A stretch of DNA of 6,139 nucleotides from Eubacterium sp. (GTDB lineage: Bacteria > Bacillota > Clostridia > Lachnospirales > Lachnospiraceae): assembly GCA_020844525.1 (NCBI GenBank), contig JAJGAH010000167.1:1-6139 (forward strand), read 5' to 3'. Shown one piece after another: positions 1-5,217 of the stretch. Positions within the stretch are counted from its first letter, which is position 1, and every line of letters starts with the position of its first letter. Both the position numbers and the translations under genes were made by a program. The notes beneath the pieces were generated by a model that saw only the letters and a program-made list of their open reading frames with translations, had not been told where the DNA came from and searched no databases.

Positions 1-309
1 TCCCTGAGAATTCCCCGGGTCTTCCGATCTGGCCGGGCCATTCTGACTGTCTTCCCGGTTCGTTGTATCCGCCAGCAGACCCGGATATGTGGTTATGATC
101 TGTACCTCTCCGGTTTTCCGCACAATTCTGGCGGGAAAAGAAAGATAGCTGAAGTAAATGTTGTCGGTATCGGCCTTCAGATGAAAACGCCGGATGATCT
201 CCTCCTGATCATACTTCAGAAAAAGCGTGCGGCCGTCCTCCGCAAAGGTATCGTAATTATTGCGCTGCCTGTATCTGTTAATCAGATCCTGTATTTTTTG
301 ATTCGCCAT
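1..309 (-). CDS. Unrecognised cytosolic protein, N-terminal part (possibly DUF3786-like)
   Basis: Reading leftward from an ATG at 309, the frame stays open for 103 codons and leaves the window, so the C-terminus is missing. A GGAGA ribosome site (317-321) lies 7 nt before the ATG, and a promoter-like extended -10 lies at 357-365, which together support the start. No signal peptide or membrane segment is visible. Residues 1-20 are polar and helical-looking. Residues 30-70 form the likely domain core, with LKYDQEEIIRRFHL (31-44), an alternating hydrophobic stretch IYFSYL (51-56) and RKTGEV (64-69). Residues 82-103 are a polar, Ser/Asn/Asp/Gly/Pro-rich linker. The pattern of an aspartate-plus-EEI helix, a short strand and a TGEV turn reminds me of the DUF3786 family of Clostridia, but this is recall from pattern only. 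The gene is divergent from prfC. Coding status is fairly sure; function is unknown. Confidence 0.7.
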   Translation of the reverse strand, partial: MANQKIQDLINRYRQRNNYDTFAEDGRTLFLKYDQEEIIRRFHLKADTDNIYFSYLSFPARIVRKTGEVQIITTYPGLLADTTNREDSQNGPARSEDPGNSQG

Positions 310-356
310 TTTGCTTTCTCCATTTTATCCAGTAAAATATCATAACGATTAAATTT

Positions 357-365
357 ATTATACCA
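357..365 (-). promoter_or_regulatory. Extended -10 promoter element for the leftward gene
   Basis: Read on the - strand, these bases are TGG followed by a perfect TATAAT, which matches the extended -10 form TGnTATAAT. The start codon is about 48 nt downstream. The -35 position (near 380-385) reads TGCCAC and is poor, which is common when the extended -10 is strong. The hexamer sits inside the 14-bp palindrome 359-372, so a repressor bound there would block the promoter. That operator role is inference. Confidence 0.55.
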
Positions 366-405
366 TGGTATAGGGTTTCGTGGCATGTGAGATACATGCA
401 GCGGC

Positions 406-477
406 AGAGGTTTCACAGCCCTGTCGTCATTCGCAAACCGGCTGTAACAAAGATTTATCCTGGGCTGTGAAATCCCT
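406..477. repeat. Long inverted repeat with 16-bp arms
   Basis: The arms are 406-421 and 462-477. The inner 11 bp are perfect (TTTCACAGCCC at 411-421 against GGGCTGTGAAA at 462-472). Over the full 16 bp, 14 positions match. The 40-nt spacer contains a related half-site, CGGCTGT, at 439-445. No T-run follows either arm and both flanking genes point away, so it is not a typical terminator. It could be a paired operator, a structured element or a small decayed repeat; the sequence does not decide. Confidence 0.6.
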
Positions 478-504
478 GCCTGCCTCCGTCAATTTGTTGA
501 CATG

Positions 505-585
505 TATCAGATCATACTGCGTTATGGTGCACATCAGATCAAGCTACGTCATGGTGCACATCAGATCATGCTGTGTTCAGGTTGA
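505..585. repeat. Three tandem copies of a 27-bp repeat
   Basis: Copies are 505-531, 532-558 and 559-585, each beginning (C/T)ATCAGATCA. Copies 1 and 2 match at 22 of 27 positions, copies 1 and 3 at 20, and copies 2 and 3 at 19. The first two end in ATGGTGCA; in the third, that end has become GTTGA, the first part of the TTGACG -35 box of the prfC promoter. A perfect TTGACA (497-502) sits immediately before copy 1, but no good -10 lies at the right distance from it. The period of 27 equals nine codons, yet the surrounding frame has no ribosome site. Confidence 0.8.
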
Positions 586-611
586 CGGCAAAACAGCCCC
601 TGTGCTATAGT
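582..611 (+). promoter_or_regulatory. Sigma-A promoter for prfC
   Basis: TTGACG (582-587) and TATAGT (606-611) are separated by 18 bp, and TGC precedes the -10, giving the extended form TGnTATAGT. Transcription would start near 618, leaving a leader of about 135 nt before the GTG of prfC. The -35 box overlaps the end of the third 27-bp tandem repeat, so a protein that recognises the repeats could affect this promoter. Confidence 0.65.
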
Positions 612-632
612 AAATTGGTTTATACCCGAGTG

Positions 633-650
633 GGCTGCAGTGCTGCGGCC
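633..650 (+). promoter_or_regulatory. GC-rich hairpin in the prfC leader
   Basis: GGCTGCAG (633-640) can pair with CTGCGGCC (643-650) along its length, with one G-U pair. The innermost pair must open to leave a GTGC tetraloop on a 7-bp stem. The following bases, GGCTCTTTGT, are only mildly T-rich, so this is at best a weak intrinsic terminator or attenuator some 100 nt before the prfC start. No leader peptide or alternative antiterminator stem is obvious. Confidence 0.35.
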
Positions 651-738
651 GGCTCTTTGTCAATCAGATCAGGCTTATCAGGCATGGCGGTCTTCCACCA
701 GATCACGTGTGCCGGATATGGCTGTTTGCAAGGATAGT

Positions 739-743
739 AGGAG
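739..743 (+). promoter_or_regulatory. Ribosome binding site that fixes the prfC start
   Basis: AGGAG lies 8 nt before the GTG at 752. The same frame is open back to a GTG at 707, which has no ribosome site and would add 15 residues (including CRIWLF) not typical of the family. A GTG at 743 overlaps the AGGAG itself. The 752 start gives the usual release factor 3 N-terminus, so it is preferred. Confidence 0.8.
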
Positions 744-751
744 TGTTAGAC

Positions 752-2344
752 GTGGCTGATTATAGAAAAGAAATTCAGAAGAGACGAACCTTTGCCATTA
801 TTTCCCATCCGGACGCAGGAAAAACAACGCTGACGGAAAAGTTCCTGTTATACGGAGGCGCAATCAATCTTGCCGGCTCTGTTAAAGGAAAAGCTACTGC
901 AAGACATGCGGTATCGGACTGGATGGAAATCGAAAAGCAGAGAGGAATTTCTGTGACATCCTCTGTCCTTCAGTTTAACTATGAGGGCTTTTGCATCAAC
1001 CTGCTTGATACACCGGGACATCAGGATTTCTCGGAGGATACCTATCGTACGCTGATGGCGGCGGATTCTGCCGTCATGGTCATCGACGGCGGCAAGGGTG
1101 TTGAGCCGCAGACGAGAAAGCTCTTCAAGGTCTGCGCAATGCGCCATATCCCGATTTTTACCTTCATCAACAAGATGGACCGTGATGCGAGGGACACTTT
1201 CGATCTGATCGATGAAATAGAGAAGGAGCTGGGCATTCCCACCTGCCCGATCAACTGGCCGATCGGGTCCGGAAAGAGCTTCCGGGGTGTTTATGATCGC
1301 AACACACATAAGGTCCTGACTTTCTCGGATACCATGAAGGGCACACGGGAGGGCAACGAGGAGGAGATCTCCCTGGATGATCCGCATCTGCTGGATGTAA
1401 TCTCGGAGGACCAGAAGGAACAGCTGGAGGAGGAGATGGAGCTGCTGGACGGCGCTTCTGAGGCCTTTGATCAGGAGAAGGTCAATGGAGGAAAGCTCTC
1501 CCCGGTCTTCTTCGGATCCGCGCTGACGAATTTCGGTGTAGAGACGTTTCTGCAGCATTTCCTGAAAATGACGATGCCGCCGCGGCCGAGAATGTCAAAT
1601 GAGGGCCTGATCGATCCGATGCAGGAGGATTTTTCTGCTTTCGTGTTCAAGATTCAGGCAAATATGAATAAGAACCACAGAGACCGTCTTGCGTTTATGC
1701 GCATCTGCTCCGGCAAGTTTGACGCAGACCGTGAGGTATATTATGTACAGGGCGACAAGAAAATGCGCCTGCTGCAGCCCCAGCAGATGATGGCGGACGA
1801 CCGGCATGTGGTCAGTGAGGCATACGCCGGGGACATCATCGGTGTTTTTGACCCGGGCATTTTTTCCATCGGTGATACCGTCTGTGCGCCGGGAAAGAAA
1901 TTCTGCTTCGAGGGGATCCCGACCTTTGCGCCGGAGCATTTCGCCAGGGTGACGCTGATTGATTCCATGAAGCGCAAGCAGTTCGTAAAGGGCATCCGTC
2001 AGATTGCCCAGGAGGGAGCCATCCAGGTCTTCCAGGAAATTCATGGAGGCATGGAGGAGATTATCGTAGGCGTTGTGGGCGTACTGCAGTTTGATGTACT
2101 GAAATTCCGCATCGAGAATGAGTACAATGTGGATATTCGTCTGGAAATGCTGCCTTATGAGTATATCCGGTGGATTGAGAACTGGCATGAGGTGGACCTC
2201 GACCACATTGTCGGCACATCCGATATGAAGAAGGTTGAGGATATGAAGGGACAGCCGCTGCTGCTCTTTGTGAATGAGTGGTCCGTCGGCATGGTGCTTG
2301 ACCGGAATAAGGGACTTGTGCTGACGGAATTCTCTAAAAACTGA
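752..2344 (+). CDS. prfC: Peptide chain release factor 3 (RF3)
   Basis: RF3 is the cytosolic translational GTPase that removes RF1 or RF2 from the ribosome after peptide release. The protein is 530 residues from the GTG at 752, close to the normal family length. The GTPase motifs are all present: P-loop SHPDAGKTT (18-26), the RF3-type stretch SDWMEIEKQRGISVTSS (55-71) with switch I, DTPGH (86-90), NKMD (140-143) and SAL (256-258). Domain II begins around FVFKIQANM (297-305). Domain III has PTFAPEHF (390-397) and GVLQFDVL (443-450). These RF3-specific sequences separate it from EF-G and tetracycline-type ribosomal protection proteins. It has its own promoter (582-611). Downstream there is no clear terminator before the next promoter, so some readthrough into the Asp23 gene is possible. 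The reading frame is intact and no motif is altered. Confidence 0.96.
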   Translation: MADYRKEIQKRRTFAIISHPDAGKTTLTEKFLLYGGAINLAGSVKGKATARHAVSDWMEIEKQRGISVTSSVLQFNYEGFCINLLDTPGHQDFSEDTYRTLMAADSAVMVIDGGKGVEPQTRKLFKVCAMRHIPIFTFINKMDRDARDTFDLIDEIEKELGIPTCPINWPIGSGKSFRGVYDRNTHKVLTFSDTMKGTREGNEEEISLDDPHLLDVISEDQKEQLEEEMELLDGASEAFDQEKVNGGKLSPVFFGSALTNFGVETFLQHFLKMTMPPRPRMSNEGLIDPMQEDFSAFVFKIQANMNKNHRDRLAFMRICSGKFDADREVYYVQGDKKMRLLQPQQMMADDRHVVSEAYAGDIIGVFDPGIFSIGDTVCAPGKKFCFEGIPTFAPEHFARVTLIDSMKRKQFVKGIRQIAQEGAIQVFQEIHGGMEEIIVGVVGVLQFDVLKFRIENEYNVDIRLEMLPYEYIRWIENWHEVDLDHIVGTSDMKKVEDMKGQPLLLFVNEWSVGMVLDRNKGLVLTEFSKN

Positions 2345-2356
2345 TTGATTAGCAGG

Positions 2357-2383
2357 GTTTTTGTGTGGGTAGTTCACAAAAAC
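2357..2383. repeat. Inverted repeat overlapping the -35 box of the next promoter
   Basis: GTTTTTGTG (2357-2365) is a perfect 9-bp inverted match to CACAAAAAC (2375-2383), with a 9-nt spacer. As RNA it would be an A/U-rich hairpin 12 nt after the prfC stop. Because its T-run is in the 5' arm and no T-run follows, it is a poor terminator. The right arm covers half of the TTCACA -35 box (2373-2378), so an operator role is equally possible. Confidence 0.45.
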
Positions 2384-2401
2384 AGCGGTGTTTGTTATAA
2401 T
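2373..2401 (+). promoter_or_regulatory. Strong sigma-A promoter for the Asp23-nusB cluster
   Basis: TTCACA (2373-2378, five of six matches to TTGACA) is followed after 17 bp by a perfect TATAAT (2396-2401), preceded by TGT to give an extended -10. Transcription would start near 2408, leaving a leader of about 30 nt. This is the best promoter in the window and separates the downstream cluster from prfC. Confidence 0.75.
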
Positions 2402-2424
2402 TGGAATAGATTTGCCGTGGTATG

Positions 2425-2431
2425 AAGGAGG
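2425..2431 (+). promoter_or_regulatory. Ribosome binding site that fixes the Asp23-family start
   Basis: AAGGAGG lies 5 nt before the ATG at 2437. An in-frame ATG at 2422 sits just upstream of this site and could not use it, so the start is placed at 2437. Confidence 0.85.
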
Positions 2432-2436
2432 CAGTT

Positions 2437-2826
2437 ATGGCACAGAAGGGATCAAAGGAAAAGCAGAATACATACATGATTTATGATGACCATACAATCG
2501 GAACCGTACAGATTGCGGATGAAGTGATTGCCACGATTGCGGCTCTGGCGGCAACAGAAATCGAAGGAGTTGCCTGCCTGGGCGGCGGCATTACCCATGC
2601 AAAGGCTTCCCGTGCAGGAGCGCGGGCACTGTCCAGAGGCGTGCGTATAGAGCTTCAGGAAAAGGTTATCCGTGTGCAGATCATCATTATTATGCGGTTT
2701 GGCTATAATATTCCGGATACGACCAGGAAGGTGCAGGAGAAGATCAAGAGCACGCTGGAGACGATGACCGGATTTGAAGTTGCAGATGTGGATGTGAGTG
2801 TCGCCGACGTACAGGTTGACAAGTAA
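2437..2826 (+). CDS. Asp23/Gls24 family envelope stress response protein
   Basis: This is a 129-residue protein of the Asp23/Gls24 (DUF322) family. Founding members are abundant alkaline-shock or general-stress proteins of Bacillota, tied to envelope homeostasis, but the exact biochemical role of the copy beside nusB is not established. The sequence follows the family pattern from end to end: TIGTVQIADEVIATIAALAA (20-39), EIEGVACLGGG (41-51), GVRIEL (68-73), RFGYNIPDTTRKVQEKIKST (87-106) and ETMTGFEVADVDVSVADV (108-125). There is no signal peptide or membrane helix, so it is probably cytosolic or held at the membrane by a partner that is not seen here. It is the first gene after a strong promoter. 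The neighbouring position upstream of nusB is usual in Clostridia. The length is typical and nothing is broken. Confidence 0.93.
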   Translation: MAQKGSKEKQNTYMIYDDHTIGTVQIADEVIATIAALAATEIEGVACLGGGITHAKASRAGARALSRGVRIELQEKVIRVQIIIIMRFGYNIPDTTRKVQEKIKSTLETMTGFEVADVDVSVADVQVDK

Positions 2827-2962
2827 CAGAAAGCTGCTGTCTGTGAATAAATCTGTATGCAGATTATGCTGATCCATGTCAGGTGTCTGTCGTGTGTATA
2901 ATTCTGCATACCGTCCATATAATATTGCGGGCATTCCGCAGGAGATCGGGAGAAATAGATAA
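2827..2962 (+). promoter_or_regulatory. Asp23-nusB spacer with two possible -10 boxes
   Basis: This 136-nt gap is long for neighbours in one operon. It contains two perfect TATAAT hexamers on the + strand, at 2897-2902 and 2918-2923. Neither has a recognisable -35 at 16-18 bp, so a secondary nusB promoter is only possible. Small dyads are present: AATCTG/CAGATT (2850-2855 and 2860-2865) and TGCGG/CCGCA (2926-2930 and 2936-2940). None is followed by a T-run, so no terminator is called. AGGAG at 2940-2944 lies too far from the nusB ATG, while GGGAG at 2948-2952 is 10 nt from it. Confidence 0.35.
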
Positions 2963-3484
2963 ATGATACGTACCCAGCTTCGAGAGACGATTTTCCGCCT
3001 TCTCTTTATGAATCAGTTTAACGGAAAAGAGGAGATGAAGGAACAGGTCACGCTGTATCTGGATGAGATGCGGGCAGGACTTGTAGAAATGCCTTTTGCT
3101 TCCTATGAGAACAAGGAGGAGGAGAGGGAGAACAATCCCGCCTTTGCCAATGCTGAGGATGTCACGCAGGAGGACGAGAAGTATATCCGTGAGAAGCTTG
3201 AGAAGATTCTGGACAGAATTCCGGAAATCGATGAACGGCTGAATGAGGCGTCCAGAAACTGGAAGACAACCCGGATGGGCAAGGTGGATCTGAGCGTTCT
3301 CCGGCTGGCGGTATACGAGCTGCTGTACGACGAAAGTGTTCCCACAGGTGTGGCGATTGATGAGGCGGTGGAAATCGCGAAGCATTACGGCGGCGATGAA
3401 TCCGGAGCCTTTGTGAATGGTGTTCTGGGCCATATTGCCCGCGATCTGCCTGATGCGAAGAATGCGGACCAGGGTCAGGCGTAG
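2963..3484 (+). CDS. nusB: Transcription antitermination factor NusB
   Basis: NusB binds boxA RNA together with NusE (ribosomal protein S10) and helps RNA polymerase through the rRNA operons. The protein has 173 residues, starting at an ATG with GGGAG 10 nt upstream. The N-terminus IRTQLRETIFRLLFMNQF (2-19) matches the family opening helix. The C-terminal signature is clear: RMGKVDLSVLRLAVYELLYD (104-123), P127, AIDEAVEIAKHYG (131-143) and FVNGVLGHIA (150-159). The length exceeds the usual 130-160 because of an acidic polar segment around residues 48-75, rich in Glu, Asp and Asn, placed between the N-terminal helices and the C-terminal bundle. That is probably a loop extension, as seen in other Lachnospiraceae NusB proteins, but I am relying on memory for this. 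The neighbours xseA, xseB and ispA match the common clostridial order. Confidence 0.95.
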   Translation: MIRTQLRETIFRLLFMNQFNGKEEMKEQVTLYLDEMRAGLVEMPFASYENKEEERENNPAFANAEDVTQEDEKYIREKLEKILDRIPEIDERLNEASRNWKTTRMGKVDLSVLRLAVYELLYDESVPTGVAIDEAVEIAKHYGGDESGAFVNGVLGHIARDLPDAKNADQGQA

Positions 3485-3664
3485 CTGTCTTCTCCGGGAG
3501 CTGGCCGTGGGATAAAGGTATATCAGTTGCGGTAAGGAGAAATGCGTCCGTGTTCTGCGGCGTAAACATACGTATGGTTCCTGCAGGCAGGCGTGTGTCT
3601 GTGTGATGGCATATACCCGGATTCTGTGTAAGAGCGGGTCCGGGCCAGGAGAAAAAGAAAAGAC
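3485..3664 (+). other. nusB-xseA spacer, no clear gene
   Basis: This is 180 nt between two genes normally close together. A strong TAAGGAG (3533-3539) has no gene behind it. It is followed only by a 7-codon frame (ATG 3542 to TAA 3565, spacing 2 nt) and an 18-codon frame (GTG 3550 to TGA 3606, spacing 10 nt). CCCGGA (3616-3621) can pair with TCCGGG (3639-3644) just before the xseA ribosome site. I see no convincing promoter or terminator. Confidence 0.4.
3647..3651 (+). promoter_or_regulatory. xseA: Ribosome binding site of xseA with long spacing
   Basis: AGGAG ends 13 nt before the TTG at 3665, longer than the usual 5-10. No ATG, GTG or other start codon lies in frame between an in-frame TAA at 3629 and this TTG, so the TTG start is the only one that keeps the N-terminal OB-fold domain whole. 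Weak initiation is likely. Confidence 0.6.
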
Positions 3665-4948
3665 TTGAATCAGCATATATATTCGGTCGGACAGGTGAAT
3701 GCATACATCCGGAATATGTTTGCCCAGGATTTTGCCCTGCGCATGCTATCGGTTAAGGGTGAGATCAGCAATTGCAAATATCACCGCTCCGGCCATATTT
3801 ATTTTACATTAAAAGATGCTTCTTCCGCGATTTCCTGTGTGATGTTTGCGGGGGACAGAAGAGGCGGGCTGGCCTTCCAGATGAAGGATGGAGACCGGGT
3901 GGTTGTCACAGGCCCGATTGAAGTGTACACAAGAGACGGAAAGTATCAGCTCTATGCCAAGCGCATTGAGCTGGAAGGGGCAGGTCAGCTGTACGAGCAG
4001 TTTCTGAGACTGAAGCAGGAACTGGAAGAGATGGGCATGTTTGCGCCTGAATACAAGCAGCCGATTCCGAAGTATGTCCGTACCCTGGGTATTGTCACGG
4101 CCCCGACCGGAGCGGCGGTCCAGGATATCCGCAATATTTCTCTGCGCAGAAATCCCTTTATACAGCTGATTCTGTATCCGGCGCTGGTACAGGGAGACGG
4201 CGCGGTACCGAGCATTGTAAAGGGTATTGAGACACTGGACGCCCTGGGGGTCGACTGCATTATTGTCGGACGGGGCGGCGGTTCGATTGAGGACCTGTGG
4301 GCCTTTAATGAAAGAGAGGTGGCCCAGGCTGTTTTTGACTGCCGGACGCCGATCATTTCTGCAGTCGGGCATGAGACGGACACGACGATCACGGATTTTG
4401 TGGCTGATCTTCGTGCGCCAACGCCATCGGCAGCTGCGGAGCTTGCGGTTGCAGATGTGCGGGAGATTCTGAAGCGGATGGATACAGACCGGGAGCGTCT
4501 GCAGACAGATATGGCCAGATGCATTGCGCATGCCCGTGAGAGGCTTGAAAACGATCAGTCCAGGATCCGTTATCTCAGTCCTGCAAATCAGATCCGGGAG
4601 AAGAAGCAGCGTCTCTGCGAGCTGGAGGACCGGCTGAATGAGCGTCAGGAGAGAATTCTTGAGCTGACGAAGAGACGGTGGAATGAAAGGCTTCGTGCAA
4701 TCGAAGACCGTCCGCAGCGGATTCTGGAGGACCGCAGGCATCAGCTTGATCTCCGGATCCGGCAGCTGGATGGGCTTTCGCCGATCCGGAAGCTGAATCA
4801 GGGGTATTCCTATGCGGAGGACGCGCAGGGCAGAAATATCTATCAGACAGAGCAGGTAAAGCCGGGAGATCATCTGGTACTGCAGGTGACGGATGGAATC
4901 ATACATAGTGAAGTTCTCGCAACAGAAAAGAGAAGGAGAGAAATCTGA
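3665..4948 (+). CDS. xseA: Exodeoxyribonuclease VII large subunit
   Basis: XseA is the catalytic subunit of exonuclease VII, a cytosolic nuclease that degrades single-stranded DNA from both ends into short oligonucleotides and works with several XseB subunits. The protein has 427 residues from a TTG start, within the family range. Residues 1-105 are the OB-fold DNA-binding domain, with VKGEISN (30-36) and SGHIYFTLKD (42-51). The catalytic core has TAPTGAAVQDI (145-155), VGRGGGSIEDLWAFNE (201-216) and SAVGHETDTTITDFVADLRAPTPSAAAEL (232-260, discussed by key residues H236, E237, D239, D244, R250). Residues 262-370 are a charged, Arg/Glu-rich helical region expected to form the long coiled coil that binds XseB. 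LSPIRKLNQGYS (371-382) is the conserved C-terminal motif. Its stop overlaps the xseB start by one base. Confidence 0.96.
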   Translation: MNQHIYSVGQVNAYIRNMFAQDFALRMLSVKGEISNCKYHRSGHIYFTLKDASSAISCVMFAGDRRGGLAFQMKDGDRVVVTGPIEVYTRDGKYQLYAKRIELEGAGQLYEQFLRLKQELEEMGMFAPEYKQPIPKYVRTLGIVTAPTGAAVQDIRNISLRRNPFIQLILYPALVQGDGAVPSIVKGIETLDALGVDCIIVGRGGGSIEDLWAFNEREVAQAVFDCRTPIISAVGHETDTTITDFVADLRAPTPSAAAELAVADVREILKRMDTDRERLQTDMARCIAHARERLENDQSRIRYLSPANQIREKKQRLCELEDRLNERQERILELTKRRWNERLRAIEDRPQRILEDRRHQLDLRIRQLDGLSPIRKLNQGYSYAEDAQGRNIYQTEQVKPGDHLVLQVTDGIIHSEVLATEKRRREI

Positions 4949-5217
4949 TGGAGTCCGATATTAAAAAACAGACACCAACGGAAGAAAACAATACCAGCTC
5001 ATCCGGGGACACCAAAAAAGAGCTTACCCTGGAGGAATCTTTTCAGAAGCTGGATGCGCTGATCGCAAAGCTGGAGGACCGGGAAATCCCGCTTGAGGAA
5101 TCCTTCAGTCTGTATAAGCAGGGCATGGACCTTCTGAAGTCCAGCAGGGAGAAAATCGATACCGTGGAAAAGAAGATGCTGCAGATCAATGAGGCGGGTG
5201 AGCTGAGTGAATTTTGA
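4948..5217 (+). CDS. xseB: Exodeoxyribonuclease VII small subunit
   Basis: XseB is the small helical partner that coats the XseA coiled coil and is needed for exonuclease VII activity and solubility. The protein has 89 residues. The ATG shares its A with the xseA stop (TGATG), and AAGGAG (4933-4938) lies 9 nt upstream, so the two are translationally coupled, fitting a fixed subunit ratio. The family core covers about residues 27-82: LEESFQKLDALIAKLED (28-44), IPLEESFSLYKQGMDLLK (47-64) and a final helix to about 82. Residues 1-24 form a polar Thr/Ser/Glu/Asn-rich tail before the domain, a little longer than in the shortest family members, which is probably disordered. The stop lies 11 nt inside the next gene. 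Confidence 0.94.
   Translation: MESDIKKQTPTEENNTSSSGDTKKELTLEESFQKLDALIAKLEDREIPLEESFSLYKQGMDLLKSSREKIDTVEKKMLQINEAGELSEF

Larger units (their letters stand above)
310..751. other. Divergent intergenic control region
   Basis: These 442 bases separate the leftward gene from prfC. I find no convincing gene here. The only longish open frame (GTG at 380 to 610) has no ribosome site and runs into the -10 box of the prfC promoter. The region does hold regulatory-looking structure: a perfect palindrome TATACCATGGTATA at 359-372 over the leftward -10, a long inverted repeat at 406-477, tandem 27-bp repeats at 505-585, a rightward promoter at 582-611 and a leader hairpin at 633-650. The heptamer CAGATCA occurs five times, at 508, 535, 562, 665 and 699, all in the same orientation. 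Confidence 0.7.

Noticed and set aside
497..525. Second rightward promoter using the perfect TTGACA at 497-502
   Set aside because: The -10 positions at 16-18 bp spacing read GCGTTA, CGTTAT or GTTATG, which are poor. The nearest TATGGT needs a 20-bp spacer.
505..585. CRISPR array
   Set aside because: The repeats are directly adjacent with no unique spacers, are diverged and number only three, and no cas gene is present.
380..610. Open frame of 76 codons containing the 27-bp repeats as nine-residue repeats
   Set aside because: It starts at a GTG with no ribosome site, crosses the prfC promoter and ends in the -10 box. Its composition looks non-coding; the repeat period being a multiple of three is the only point in its favour.
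707..751. Upstream GTG start for prfC adding 15 residues
   Set aside because: There is no ribosome site before 707, while AGGAG lies 8 nt before the GTG at 752, which gives the standard RF3 N-terminus.
848..1558. Long open frame on the - strand inside prfC
   Set aside because: It is antisense to a fully conserved RF3 coding region, has no recognisable domain and reflects codon bias of prfC.
2336..2362. Intrinsic terminator just after prfC using AAAAA and TTTTT flanks
   Set aside because: The stem between them would have only CTG/CAG plus a GG bulge, too weak to call a terminator.
2879..3676. Long - strand frame spanning nusB and both flanking gaps
   Set aside because: It covers a conserved NusB gene in antisense, with no recognisable domain. 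Open length alone is not enough.
3809..4906. Long open frame of 365 codons on the - strand inside xseA
   Set aside because: The + strand encodes a complete XseA with every family motif, and the antisense protein has no recognisable features. It is a shadow frame.
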